64,000 bases of DNA from an uncultured Paracoccaceae bacterium (GTDB taxonomy: Bacteria > Pseudomonadota > Alphaproteobacteria > Rhodobacterales > Rhodobacteraceae), in the NCBI GenBank assembly GCA_951812305.1, contig CATOSB010000002.1:1-64000 (forward strand), read 5' to 3'. Under the pieces are notes generated by a model. The model ran no database searches. It had not been told where the DNA came from and worked only from the letters and a program-made list of their open reading frames with translations. Each line of letters opens with the position of its first letter. Within the stretch, counting starts at the first letter, position 1. Position numbers and translations under genes: made by a program. Shown here one piece after another: positions 18,845-27,334 of this stretch.

Positions 18845-19555
18845 CTAAGGCATCGCGCGGGATCGGATATCCGTGCCGGAGTTCGCGATTGAGCGGTCGG
18901 ATGCCGGACCATTCTTGGCACGGGAATGCAATCTGACGCGTTTCGGCGCGCAACTGCTGGCGTGTTGAATGATTTCGGAGATATCGCGGTGCAATGCCTC
19001 CAACTCTTCCGTTGAGCCGGTCAAACAAATCAATGGCGCAGGACGCCCTTTGACGCGCATACAAAGCGCGGCATTTCTGGTGTCGCGGTTACGCTGGACC
19101 ACCAGGCTTTCAATATCCTGAAATCTGAATTTGCGACGCGTGATTGTGCGGTTTTTCCGGTTCAAACGCCCAACCGCAACGCGCCGTTCCGCGAGATCAA
19201 GGCTAACCCAACGCTGAAACCCTCTTGTCGCGAAAAGGAAAAGCCCGAGTCCTGATCCGACAAACGCAACCGTCAGCATCGTGCGGATCGTTACAGTCTG
19301 TCCAATTCCCCCAAAATGCTCTGGCAGAAACCATTGCAAATACCCGGCAATTATCGCGATCACACCAACAACGCGCAACGCATCTTCGGCCAGACGTTCT
19401 GCTTTGAATCTGGCCGTGGCTTCGCGCGCGACGAAATCCTGCGGCGTTTGCGAAACCTCCAGGGTCAATAGTTCCGTGGTGGCAATCAAGTTGGATTGGG
19501 CGAATTTCATTAGAGTTTGGCTCGGTTCATTTGAGTTCCACACAGAGTCAATCAC
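18845..19555 (-). CDS. Hypothetical two-helix membrane protein
   Basis: 236 aa from a GTG at 19555; a later ATG at 19510 (MKFAQSNLI) is an alternative. Two hydrophobic helices lie near residues 63-80 (VVGVIAIIAGYLQWF) and 92-110 (MLTVAFVGSGLGLFLF). A soluble part follows with strand-like patterns (WVSLDLAERRVAVGRLN ... FRFQDIESLVVQ ... LICLTGSTEELEALH), reminiscent of a small PH-like domain. The tail after residue 200 is Arg/Ser-rich. No family is recognised with confidence. It is convergent with mmsA, whose stop is 1 nt away. Confidence 0.6.
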   Translation of the reverse strand: MIDSVWNSNEPSQTLMKFAQSNLIATTELLTLEVSQTPQDFVAREATARFKAERLAEDALRVVGVIAIIAGYLQWFLPEHFGGIGQTVTIRTMLTVAFVGSGLGLFLFATRGFQRWVSLDLAERRVAVGRLNRKNRTITRRKFRFQDIESLVVQRNRDTRNAALCMRVKGRPAPLICLTGSTEELEALHRDISEIIQHASSCAPKRVRLHSRAKNGPASDRSIANSGTDIRSRAMP

Positions 19556-19627
19556 GATTGTGGCAAGCTTTCGCCGAATCCATGCAAGTCAGCGTCGAAT
19601 TTACCCGAACGCCGGGAAATTTATTTA

Positions 19628-19635
19628 GAATTTTC
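19628..19635. repeat. Target-site duplication, left (GAATTTTC)
   Basis: GAATTTTC directly abuts the left end of IS66 copy B and is repeated exactly at 21237-21244. The 8-bp length is the IS66-family norm. Confidence 0.92.
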
Positions 19636-21236
19636 GTAACTCCCAAGCACCCTGTCCGATAGGGTTGCGGGGTTTTGTTCCGTCAGAGCCGTGCGATGAT
19701 CTGAGGTGGTGACAGGGTCAGGATTTCCAGGATGTTGAACCGGTGTTTTCTGGCCGTCGAGATGACGGACCTGATGTCGGCGAAGACCCGCGCGCCCTCG
19801 AGGGTGCGGAAGGTGCCCGAGATTTTCATGCGCAGCTTCATCATGCGCAGGTCCTGTTCGGCCTGATTGTTTGTGAATGGGACCGCGAAGTCGGCGATGA
19901 ATCGCAAAACGTCATCGCGGTAGTCACGCAGGCGGAGGAGCAGGTTGTGGCCTGGCCGCCTGGCTTTTCGGCCGCGGGTGCCGGGGCTTTTGGCCAGCGG
20001 GGGCCGGCGTTCGTGGAAGGCGAGCCCCTTGGCGAGGATCGCCATGTATCTGGTGACTATACCCTGGCGAACCAGTTCCGGGAGTTCGGTCTCGCCTTGA
20101 TCCTGAGCCGCGCATCTGAGCTGATTGGCGCTATGAAGCACTGCGCTCATCTCCGTCGCCCAAGGCTCTTTTTCGATCTCTTCGATGGCCTTGAGTTCGC
20201 GCAAGTGATGCGCCCCGCAGAGGGCGTGGGCGTCCACTCCGCTCATATGGGCGTAGTAGGGTTTCCAGTGATCATGAATGATCGTCCCGCCGGTCAGGAA
20301 GGTTGGAACAGCACCGCGTTTGGCGCTGATGCGGTAATGGGTGAAGGCGGTATCGCAGATCGTGTGCAGCCAGTGCAGCTTGCCGGCAACACGAAGTCCG
20401 GTCTCGTCCAGATGCCGAACGCCGCCTTCGGCAAGCCGGGCGAGAATGTGTTCAACCACGACACCCATCTTATTTGCCGCGCCGCGCGTCCAGTTGGTCA
20501 CGCTGGCCGCGCACAAGCTGGTGGCCCCAAACAGGTCGCGCATAAGCTGGCAGACCCGATCCTCGGGTATCAGCTGCTGAACATTGCAATAGACCGCCAC
20601 TGCCCGCATGCGCGTGCCATATTGCACATGCGCGGCCACGCCATCGGGAAAGCCAGCCGTCGTCGTGGCTCGACAATGGTCGCAACAATAAACCGCCGCC
20701 TGATGCTCGGTGACCTCCAGGCGTGGCGCAGGCAAGTCGAACACCTGACGCTTCTCGATCCCTTTCACCATCTCCGCCGTCAGGGCGCTCTGACAGGCGC
20801 TGCAATGCGTCGCCTCATGCCGTTCGACAAAGTCGGGTGTTGACGTCTGGCGCAGGGTGTCGCCCCGGTGGCCAACTTGGCCGCCACTTTTCTTTCCGGA
20901 TTTGCCACGCAGGCTGCGCGGGGCTGGCTTCTTCAGGCCATCACTTGAAGGGGGCTTGCTGCTATTGCTGCTGTTCTTGGCCAACTGTCGGCGCAGGTCC
21001 GTGATCTCTTCCGCCATGCTCGCCAACGCAGCTTCAAGCTCAGCGATCCGACGCAGAGCCGTGGCGAGAAGTTGTTCAAGGGCGGCAACCTGATCCATCC
21101 CACCACTGATTCAGAGAAATCAACCCGGCGCCACAGAATTCAGACAAGAAAGAAAAAAAACACGCGCAAAATGGCAAATTCGACTCACCATAAAACTGAC
21201 AATAACACTCAAACGTGGGGGGTGCTTGGGAGTTAC
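19636..21236 (-). mobile_element. IS66-family element, copy B (1601 bp, intact, with TSD)
   Basis: The ends are GTAACTCCCAAGCACCC at 19636 and its reverse complement ending at 21236. The 8-bp duplication GAATTTTC on both sides shows an undisturbed simple insertion. It lies in the intergenic space between a hypothetical membrane-protein gene and a cupredoxin gene, and so separates mmsA from the rest of the valine genes. This copy defines the exact element boundaries used for the others. Confidence 0.96.
19683..21098 (-). CDS. tnpC: IS66-family transposase TnpC (copy B)
   Basis: An intact 471-aa DDE transposase with the same domain order as copy A. By eye it differs from copy A at one residue near the C-terminus (KHRFN instead of KHGFN), and it keeps HERRPP like copy A. 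All catalytic regions are present, and the element still has perfect ends, so this copy is probably active. Confidence 0.93.
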   Translation of the reverse strand: MDQVAALEQLLATALRRIAELEAALASMAEEITDLRRQLAKNSSNSSKPPSSDGLKKPAPRSLRGKSGKKSGGQVGHRGDTLRQTSTPDFVERHEATHCSACQSALTAEMVKGIEKRQVFDLPAPRLEVTEHQAAVYCCDHCRATTTAGFPDGVAAHVQYGTRMRAVAVYCNVQQLIPEDRVCQLMRDLFGATSLCAASVTNWTRGAANKMGVVVEHILARLAEGGVRHLDETGLRVAGKLHWLHTICDTAFTHYRISAKRGAVPTFLTGGTIIHDHWKPYYAHMSGVDAHALCGAHHLRELKAIEEIEKEPWATEMSAVLHSANQLRCAAQDQGETELPELVRQGIVTRYMAILAKGLAFHERRPPLAKSPGTRGRKARRPGHNLLLRLRDYRDDVLRFIADFAVPFTNNQAEQDLRMMKLRMKISGTFRTLEGARVFADIRSVISTARKHRFNILEILTLSPPQIIARL

Positions 21237-21244
21237 GAATTTTC
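21237..21244. repeat. Target-site duplication, right (GAATTTTC)
   Basis: Exact repeat of 19628-19635 on the other side of IS66 copy B. Confidence 0.92.
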
Positions 21245-21339
21245 TGTGTCTTCAGGACGTGGATCACCTTGATTAATTAGGGTATTCTCAAGTTGCGGAT
21301 ATCGAGTAATGTTGCCCGATTGATAGGAAAGGAACACCA

Positions 21340-21669
21340 ATGTCACTTATCATGCGTCGCGGTTTTCTGGCCTCAGTTATTGCCGGAATGGTCGTATTTT
21401 CACCCTTTGTCGCCAACGCGGAAACGCACCAGGTTTCGATAGAGGGATTTTCATTCATGCCCGCCAGTTTGGAAGTTTCAGCAGGCGACACGATCGTTTT
21501 CACTAACCTAGACAGCGCTCCTCACACGGCCACGGCTCTTGATGGCAGCTTCGACACGGGGCGGTTGTCGAAGGGGCAATCCGGAGAAATCACGATCAGT
21601 TCTGCAGGATCATATGATTTCAAATGCAATTTCCACGGAAGTATGACGGGGCAGATTGTGGCAAACTGA
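21340..21669 (+). CDS. Periplasmic cupredoxin (amicyanin/pseudoazurin-like)
   Basis: 109 aa. Residues 1-27 are a signal peptide (MSLIMRRGFLASVIAGMVVF, cleavage after VANA). The mature domain carries type-1 copper ligands: a His in DSAPHTAT and the C-terminal CNFHGSM cluster (Cys, His, Met). The core starts VSIEGFSFMPASLEVSAGD. It is probably a periplasmic electron carrier, but no redox partner gene is adjacent. A strong AGGAAAGGAA ribosome site precedes the ATG. The IS66 copy B ends 103 bp upstream and may have displaced its promoter. Confidence 0.85.
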   Translation: MSLIMRRGFLASVIAGMVVFSPFVANAETHQVSIEGFSFMPASLEVSAGDTIVFTNLDSAPHTATALDGSFDTGRLSKGQSGEITISSAGSYDFKCNFHGSMTGQIVAN

Positions 21670-21752
21670 CCCGCCCGATAACGGCGTACGAGGCTTGCGT
21701 GCGACCAGCGGATTAAATTAACATCTGTTCAATTATTGCCGGGGGAATTGCG

Positions 21753-22895
21753 ATGGACTTCGCGCTTTCAGACGAACAGGTGGCCATTTTTGACATGGCA
21801 CGCACATTTGCTGACGAACAGATCGCACCGAATGCCCGGAATTGGGAGGCCGATGGAACGATCCCGAAAGCCCTTTGGCCCGAACTTGGTTCGCTGGGGC
21901 TTGGCGCGATTTACGTGTCAGATGAATATGGCGGATCCGGCCTGTCACGTCTAGACGGCACGCTGATCTTCGAAGCATTGAGCCACGCCTGCCCGTCGGT
22001 TGCCGCGTTCTTGTCGATCCACAATATGTGCGCGAAGATGATCGAGAGTTTTGGTTCTGAAGAGCTGAAACAAACATACCTCCCCAAAATGGCGACGGGA
22101 GAAACTTTCTTTTCCTATTGCCTGACAGAACCCGGCTCAGGATCAGACGCTGCCGCGTTGAAAACCCGGGCTGAGCGGACGAACGAAGGCTATCGGTTGA
22201 CCGGAACCAAGGCATTTATCTCCGGCGGTGGGTATTCAGATGCATATTTGGCGATGGTGCGAACGGGGGAAAATGGCCCAAAAGGTATCTCGGCCATGAT
22301 CATCGAGGATGGTGCTGCGGGTCTTTCTTTTGGGGCGCCAGAGGACAAGATGGGCTGGCGCTCGCAACCCACCGCCCAAGTACAGTTTGATGATTGCCCT
22401 GTGCCGTCAGGCAATCTGGTGGGCGAGGAGGGTAAAGGGTTCTCCTATGCGATGGCGGGCCTCGACGGCGGCAGGCTGAACATTTCGGCCTGCGCATTGG
22501 GAGCCGCCCAGTCCGCGGTCGATAAAACGTTGAACTATATGGGCGAACGCAAAGCCTTTGGAAAATCAATTGATCAGTTTCAGGCGCTGCAATTCCGGCT
22601 AGCGGAAATGGAAATTGAGTTGAACGCCGCGCGTGTGTTTTTGCGTCAGGCGGCCTGGAAGCTTGATCAGAAGGCGCCAGACGCAACCAAACATTGCGCA
22701 ATGGCCAAGGCGTTCGTGACAGAACGCTGCCTGTCGGTTGCTGACCGCTGTTTGCAGCTGCATGGCGGCTACGGGTATCTTGCCGACTACGGGATTGAAA
22801 AGATCGTGCGCGACCTGCGGGTTCACACGATTTTGGAAGGCACCTCAGAGATCATGCGTATGATCATTTCGCGCCAATTGCTGGCCGACCGCTAG
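21753..22895 (+). CDS. Acyl-CoA dehydrogenase, probably isobutyryl-CoA dehydrogenase
   Basis: 380 aa flavoprotein of the acyl-CoA dehydrogenase family. Visible are the N-terminal helical region from MDFALSDEQVAIFD, the FAD/substrate stretch SYCLTEPGSGSDAAALKT, the middle beta domain, and the C-terminal helical domain with RKAFGKSIDQFQALQFRLAEME. LEGTSEIMRMIISR ends the domain; the catalytic base of this subgroup lies in LHGGYGYLADYGIEKIVRD. Placement just before a 3-hydroxyisobutyryl-CoA hydrolase and mmsB points to isobutyryl-CoA as substrate (valine pathway). The gene ends 2 nt before the next. Confidence 0.87.
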   Translation: MDFALSDEQVAIFDMARTFADEQIAPNARNWEADGTIPKALWPELGSLGLGAIYVSDEYGGSGLSRLDGTLIFEALSHACPSVAAFLSIHNMCAKMIESFGSEELKQTYLPKMATGETFFSYCLTEPGSGSDAAALKTRAERTNEGYRLTGTKAFISGGGYSDAYLAMVRTGENGPKGISAMIIEDGAAGLSFGAPEDKMGWRSQPTAQVQFDDCPVPSGNLVGEEGKGFSYAMAGLDGGRLNISACALGAAQSAVDKTLNYMGERKAFGKSIDQFQALQFRLAEMEIELNAARVFLRQAAWKLDQKAPDATKHCAMAKAFVTERCLSVADRCLQLHGGYGYLADYGIEKIVRDLRVHTILEGTSEIMRMIISRQLLADR

Positions 22896-22897
22896 GC

Positions 22898-23929
22898 ATG
22901 GCCGACATCTGGGTCCGAAATGAGGGTCGTGCGGGTAGGATAACACTGCAACGACCCGAGGCCTTGAACGCCGCAACGTATGATATGTTGCGCGCTATTG
23001 AGGTGGCGATTGATGATTGGCGCGACGATCCCGATGTTGCGCTGGTAATTGTCGACGCGGATGGGGAACGTGCGTTTTGTTCTGGTGGCGATATCGCAGA
23101 TCTATATGCAGCGGGGCGCAGAGGTGACTTCGATTTCGGCCGCCAATTCTGGCGTGATGAATACCGGTTGAACGCCAAGCTTGCGGGTTATCCAAAGCCA
23201 ATTGTCACCTTTCTCCAAGGGTTTACGATGGGCGGCGGCGTTGGAATCGGGTGCCATGCAAGCCATCGAATTGTCGGCGACACATCACAAATTGCGATGC
23301 CCGAATGCAGCATTGGTCTGATCCCGGATGTCGGCGGGTCACTGATGCTCGCAAAGGCAGCGGGGCGGTTGGGGGAATTTGTTGGCCTCACCGGCGCAAG
23401 AATGGGGCCGGGTGACGCGATCTTTGCCGGCTTTGCCGATCGCTATGTGCCGGAAAGCGAATGGAATTCGGTCAAATCGACTCTGATTCAATCTGGCGAC
23501 GCGTCGACAATCCCGGAATACAAGGCACCAGCCTCAATGCTGAGTGATGACGTGGAAGAAATTAGTCGGTTGTTTGCTGGTGAACTTGCAGAAATCGCCG
23601 CCAGACTCGATGCGGCAAGCAGTCCAAGAGCGGACTCCGCCGGAAAGGCGATGTTACGGAACTCTCCGTTGTCGATGGCCTCGGCGCTTATTCTGATCGA
23701 CCGTGTGCGGCAGAACCCGACAATCCAGACTGCTTTGCTCGAGGAGTACCGATTTACCTGGCGCGCCTCTGAAGAGGGCGATTTTCTGGAAGGCATTCGC
23801 GCGGCGATCATCGACAAGGACCGTGCACCCAAATGGCAACACGGCATTTTGTCCGTGACGCGCGCGGATGCAGAGGCGATGATGGCGCCGCTGGGCAAAA
23901 ATGACCTTTTCTGGGGGGACGAGACATGA
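22898..23929 (+). CDS. 3-hydroxyisobutyryl-CoA hydrolase (enoyl-CoA hydratase/isomerase family)
   Basis: 343 aa crotonase-fold protein. It has the oxyanion-hole segments RAFCSGGDIADLYAAGRRGD and FLQGFTMGGGVGIGCHASHRI, followed by MPECSIGLIPDVGGS. The long C-terminal part (LSMASALILIDRVRQNP; EGIRAAIIDKDRAPKW) is characteristic of the HIBCH branch rather than ordinary hydratases. It would release 3-hydroxyisobutyrate for MmsB. It sits 2 nt after the dehydrogenase gene and overlaps mmsB by 4 nt (ATGA), consistent with translational coupling. Confidence 0.88.
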   Translation: MADIWVRNEGRAGRITLQRPEALNAATYDMLRAIEVAIDDWRDDPDVALVIVDADGERAFCSGGDIADLYAAGRRGDFDFGRQFWRDEYRLNAKLAGYPKPIVTFLQGFTMGGGVGIGCHASHRIVGDTSQIAMPECSIGLIPDVGGSLMLAKAAGRLGEFVGLTGARMGPGDAIFAGFADRYVPESEWNSVKSTLIQSGDASTIPEYKAPASMLSDDVEEISRLFAGELAEIAARLDAASSPRADSAGKAMLRNSPLSMASALILIDRVRQNPTIQTALLEEYRFTWRASEEGDFLEGIRAAIIDKDRAPKWQHGILSVTRADAEAMMAPLGKNDLFWGDET

Positions 23930-24801
23930 AGATCGGGTTTATCGGGCTGGGAAATATGGGTGCGCCAATGGCTGCCAACCTTGCCACGGCGGGCCACGAG
24001 GTCGTGGGGTTTGACGTCATTGCCCCGTGCCCCGGCGGCGTCACGTCTGCGTCGAACGCCGTCGATGTCTGCGAGGGCGCGGAAGTAGTCATCACTATGT
24101 TGCCCAATGGGCAGATCCTGCGCGATGTCGCTCGTGAAATCATTCCTGCCATGTCGCCGGGGACAGGTTTTGTCGATTGTTCAACGGTGGACGTGGAGAG
24201 CGCGCGCGCCGTAGCCGAACAGGCCGAACAAGCCAGATTGCTGCCCGTCGATGCGCCTGTGTCCGGCGGCGTGGGCGGCGCGGCGGCGGGAACATTGACC
24301 TTTATGGCTGGCGGATCGGCAGAGGCGTTCGCCAAGGCGCAGCCATCGTTCGAAATAATGGGCCAAAAGGCCGTTCATTGTGGCGGGTCCGGCAATGGGC
24401 AAGCCGCCAAAATCTGCAATAACATGATCCTGGGCATCACGATGATTGGCACTTGCGAGGCCTTTGCACTGGCCGACAAACTGGGCCTCGACCGACAAGC
24501 AATGTTCGATGTCGTCTCTACCTCGTCGGGCTATAGCTGGACGATGAATGCTTATTGCCCCGCCCCCGGCATCGGCCCACAATCACCTGCTGACAACGGC
24601 TATCAGCCTGGATTCGCCGCCGATTTGATGCTGAAAGACCTGCGCCTATCACAGCAAGCTGCCGAGGCCGTGGACGCAGACACGCCGATGGGAAATGCCG
24701 CAGCAAAGCTTTACGCGCAATTTGTGGAACACGAAGATGGCGCGGGCCGCGACTTTTCAGCCATGCTACCACGGTTCGAGGCGCGCGGGCGCGGCGGCTG
24801 A
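23926..24801 (+). CDS. mmsB: 3-hydroxyisobutyrate dehydrogenase
   Basis: 291 aa. The NAD-binding start is MKIGFIGLGNMGAPMAANLA. The substrate signature is DAPVSGGVGGAAAGTLTFMAGG, and the catalytic-lysine region is GNGQAAKICNNMILG. It oxidises 3-hydroxyisobutyrate to methylmalonate semialdehyde, the substrate of MmsA encoded 5 kb upstream. GFAADLMLKDLRLSQQAAE supplies the usual C-terminal helical motif. It overlaps the hydrolase gene by 4 nt and is followed 6 nt later by a P450 gene. Confidence 0.94.
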   Translation: MKIGFIGLGNMGAPMAANLATAGHEVVGFDVIAPCPGGVTSASNAVDVCEGAEVVITMLPNGQILRDVAREIIPAMSPGTGFVDCSTVDVESARAVAEQAEQARLLPVDAPVSGGVGGAAAGTLTFMAGGSAEAFAKAQPSFEIMGQKAVHCGGSGNGQAAKICNNMILGITMIGTCEAFALADKLGLDRQAMFDVVSTSSGYSWTMNAYCPAPGIGPQSPADNGYQPGFAADLMLKDLRLSQQAAEAVDADTPMGNAAAKLYAQFVEHEDGAGRDFSAMLPRFEARGRGG

Positions 24802-24807
24802 CCCCTC

Positions 24808-25397
24808 ATGCTGCCCAGCGTTTCGCAAGCCCCCACCGACCCGGAATTCGTTCAGAACCCCTATCCCTTTTACGACCGCATCCGCAAACTCGGACCGTTC
24901 GTTTTTTGGGAAGACTACGGGGTCCCCTGCACGACGACCTTCGAGGCCGCCAATACAATTTTGCGAGACCGCCGGTTTGGACGGGAACCTTTGAAGGAAG
25001 CGGTACGGCCGGTCGAACCTCGCTTGGCTTCATTTCATGAGGTTGAACAACATTCACTTCTGCAACTTGAGCCGCCCGGTCACACCAGAATTCGAAGGCT
25101 GGTCCTGCGCGCATTCACCTCGCGCCGGATCATTGAGTTGGCACCGGAAATCAAGAACCTTTGTCTTTCGCTGATTAATGACTTCCCCGACGGTGAATTT
25201 GATCTGTTAGACGCATATGCCACACCTGTTCCGGTGCGCGTAATTGCGCGGCTTCTGGGCGTGCCGGAAGAATTGGCACCCGATCTACTACTTTGGTCAA
25301 ACACGATGGTGGCCATGTATCAAGCGCGCCGAACGCGCGAGATTGAAGACGCGGCTGCCACCGCAGCCAGCGAATTTTCCGGGTTTTTAAGAAGGTA
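24808..25397 (+). pseudogene. Cytochrome P450, 5' part (split by IS630 element)
   Basis: Codes for the P450 N-terminal half, from MLPSVSQAPTDPEFVQNPYP through EVEQHSLLQLEPPGHTRIRR to EFSGFLRR. LEPPGHTRIRRLVLRAFT is the C-helix region with the heme-propionate-binding His/Arg. At 25396-25397 the coding sequence meets a TA followed by a foreign element, and translation runs into it for a few codons (YTRAPELA). Removing 25398-27334 joins this part in frame to 27335-27932 and restores 395 aa with RRY-IEERR across the junction. The substrate is unknown. The position directly after mmsB suggests an accessory oxygenase in the same operon before disruption. Confidence 0.88.
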
Positions 25398-25514
25398 TAC
25401 CCGTGCGCCTGAATTGGCCTGATGTTTTCCGGGTTAGAGTCCCCGATAGGGGATCTGTAAACCCCACGGCTTTAGCCGGACGGGATCGCGGCATTTGCGT
25501 TAAGATGCCTGATT

Positions 25515-25958
25515 ATGGATTCGTACAAGCGTGGCAGCCATACGGTTTGGGACTGCAAATACCACTTGGTGTGGGTGACGAAGTACCGCTACCAGGTGTT
25601 GGGCGGCGATGTCGGCAACCGCTGCCGTGAGTTGCTGCGCGAGACGGCGCGGGCGCATGGGATGGTTGTGCATGCCGGATCAATCAACCGTGACCACGAG
25701 CATATGCCGGTGTCGACCCCGCCGAACCTGTCGGTCAGCCGTGCGGAGCAATATCTGAAAGGGCGCAGTTCGCACAAGCTGCTGAGCGAGTTCGGGATAT
25801 TGCGCAAAAGATATTGGGGGCAACACCTGTGGGCCCGCGGTTACCGGGTTGCCAGCAGCGGCAACGTGACAGACGAGGTGTGGTTGGAATACATCAAGAA
25901 CCAGACGCCACCCGAGCCCGATGATGATTTTAATCCAGCGGGAACTCCCCGCGTGTAA
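25515..25958 (+). CDS. tnpA: IS200/IS605-family HUH transposase TnpA
   Basis: 147 aa Y1-type transposase starting MDSYKRGSHTVWDCKYHLVW. The HUH pair appears as DHEHMPVS (normally HVH or HIH followed by L), and the catalytic-tyrosine helix as EYIKNQ, both in their usual places. SSGNVTDEVWLEYI precedes it. Single-strand transposases of this kind recognise terminal hairpins, which are present on both sides. No TnpB/IscB companion gene is found. The Met-Pro in HEHMPVS is unusual and could weaken activity. Confidence 0.82.
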   Translation: MDSYKRGSHTVWDCKYHLVWVTKYRYQVLGGDVGNRCRELLRETARAHGMVVHAGSINRDHEHMPVSTPPNLSVSRAEQYLKGRSSHKLLSEFGILRKRYWGQHLWARGYRVASSGNVTDEVWLEYIKNQTPPEPDDDFNPAGTPRV

Positions 25959-26039
25959 GCGCGGGGATGATAGCCCTTCCATTGTCTTCGGGCTATCGTC
26001 TGCAGAATGCGGCTGCGAAAATCGTCCCACAGCGTTTAC

Positions 26040-26144
26040 AAAGGATTTTTTGTGTCCACCGTTGGGGTCGACGAGCAAACGATACGGAATTACGTCCGAT
26101 GGCAGGGCCGAGAAGATAATGGACAAGCGGAGCTTGACCTTTGA
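26040..26144 (+). pseudogene. tnpA: C-terminal tail of a second IS200-type TnpA
   Basis: About 34 codons read KGFFVSTVGVDEQTIRNYVR and end QAELDL before TGA at 26142-26144. This is the characteristic C-terminal end of IS200/IS605 TnpA (FVSTVG, then the catalytic-Tyr helix NYVRWQ), clearly different from the tail of the intact copy at 25958. A hairpin (CCACGGG/CCCGTGG) follows 6 nt later, as at an IS200 right end. The N-terminal part is missing. Confidence 0.7.
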
Positions 26145-26173
26145 AAGAACCACGGGTGTAAGCCCGTGGGTAT

Positions 26174-27241
26174 CTATATCACTTTGTATTCCTTGAGCGA
26201 TACAACGCGGAAGTTGTCGGTGACGGTGTCGCGGAACTCAGGCCATTTTTCTGGCAGTGTCGTACGGAAGAAGTTGAAAATAGCCTCTGTGAACTGGTTG
26301 AACGTTGCATAGTGGCGATTGTGTGTGACCCAATCGTGCATGACGCCCCAAAGGCGCTCGATTGGGTTGAGATGCGGGGCATATGCTGGCAGGAAATGCA
26401 ACTTCACCCGGCGTTCCGGGCTGTTGAGCCATGGCTGAAGTATCCTGGCATGATGATAGCGGGCATTGTCGACAAAGACATGGATGGTCGTCATGGTTGG
26501 GTTGTTGCGCTCCAACTTTTCCAGCATTTGTTGGGTTGTCCGGGCATTGATCTTTTCGCCTTCTACAAAGGTGAACTGGAAGGTCTCAAGGTCAAGCGCT
26601 CCCTGAATATTGAGCCGTTTGCGCCCGGATGTCGCCTTCAGGGCCGTCTTTTGTCCCTTTGGGAACCAGCCATGGGCGGGGCGGCTCTGATGCTCGGGGT
26701 GAACAGCGTCCGAAAAGACAACCATCTCATCTGCGGCCAACCCGTTCATCATGGCCTCATATTGGGCAATAAACGCAGCCTGTTTGGCTTCATCGGCCTG
26801 TGCAGGCAGCAATTGTGGTTTCCTATACACAAACCCCAGGCGGCGCATCAGCCTGGCGGCTCCCGAGGGGCTGTAGCTCTGGTCGCACTCGGCCAGAACA
26901 TAGGCACAGACCTCATCTACGTTCTGTGCCGGATGTTCGGTGAAATGCGCTTTCAAAGCCCGTTCCTGCTCCACCGATAGATGCCCCTGTCGCTGGCTGT
27001 AGCCCTTCAAGCCAAAAAATGACAACCCCGCTCCGGCAAACGCGAACTGCCATTCCGTCAGAACCGTTGGACCGATATCCAAAATCCGGCAAACCGTTCC
27101 GGCGTCTTCTCCTGTGTCCAGAAGAAGAAACGCACGCGCACGTTTCCAAACAAGGGCCTCAACTTTGCGGCGGCGGCAAAGCGCTTCAAGCGCTATGCGC
27201 TGCTCGTCGGATAAGGTGACTGTTTTGTCTCGCTTGCTCAT
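26174..27241 (-). CDS. IS630-family transposase
   Basis: 355 aa from MSKRDKTVTLSDEQRIALEA (ATG 27241). The N-terminal helix-turn-helix region (TVCRILDIGPTVLTEWQFAF) is followed by a DDE core: VFSDAVHPEHQ, HVFVDNARYHHARI and YAPHLNPIERLWG, which give Asp, Asp and Glu. The end (SLKEYKVI) coincides with the junction to IS200-type DNA, so the last residues may be altered, but the catalytic core is complete. The gene is opposite in direction to the disrupted P450. Confidence 0.9.
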   Translation of the reverse strand: MSKRDKTVTLSDEQRIALEALCRRRKVEALVWKRARAFLLLDTGEDAGTVCRILDIGPTVLTEWQFAFAGAGLSFFGLKGYSQRQGHLSVEQERALKAHFTEHPAQNVDEVCAYVLAECDQSYSPSGAARLMRRLGFVYRKPQLLPAQADEAKQAAFIAQYEAMMNGLAADEMVVFSDAVHPEHQSRPAHGWFPKGQKTALKATSGRKRLNIQGALDLETFQFTFVEGEKINARTTQQMLEKLERNNPTMTTIHVFVDNARYHHARILQPWLNSPERRVKLHFLPAYAPHLNPIERLWGVMHDWVTHNRHYATFNQFTEAIFNFFRTTLPEKWPEFRDTVTDNFRVVSLKEYKVI

Positions 27242-27334
27242 ACCCTCGAAATAGAAACCCCCGTACCTGTGACCATGCGGCAAAGTGATTCACAGGCATC
27301 AAAATCATCAGGCCAATTCAGGCGCAGGAGTGTA

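Larger units (their letters stand above)
25425..26172 (+). mobile_element. IS200/IS605-type insertion(s) nested in the IS630 element
   Basis: Bounds are approximate, set by where the IS630 ends stop. Contains hairpins CCCCGATAGGGG (25441-25452) and CGGCTTTAGCCG (25467-25478) on the left. On the right are CCCCGCG/CGCGGGG (25947-25966) and CCACGGG/CCCGTGG (26150-26169). There is a complete tnpA, then the tail of a second, different tnpA. Two right-end hairpins, each just after a tnpA end, suggest one IS200-type element inserted into another. Confidence 0.65.
25398..27332 (-). mobile_element. IS630-family element carrying IS200-type insertions, inside P450 gene
   Basis: The outer ends are inverted repeats containing GCGCCTGAATTGGCCTGA on both sides (left near 25403, right near 27326), flanked by a TA duplication (25396-25397 and 27333-27334). 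TA targeting is the IS630/Tc1-mariner hallmark and fits the transposase inside. The transposase reads inward from the right end. About 750 bp at its 3' side are not IS630 sequence but IS200/IS605-type DNA with hairpins. So the order is IS630 into P450, then IS200-type DNA into IS630. Confidence 0.85.

Noticed and set aside
19743..20843. 366-aa open frame antisense to tnpC, repeated in every young IS66 copy; also a 477-aa one opposite the older copy (113-1546)
   Set aside because: It mirrors the codon structure of the real transposase, has no recognisable domain or good ribosome site, and its conservation follows from the near identity of the copies.
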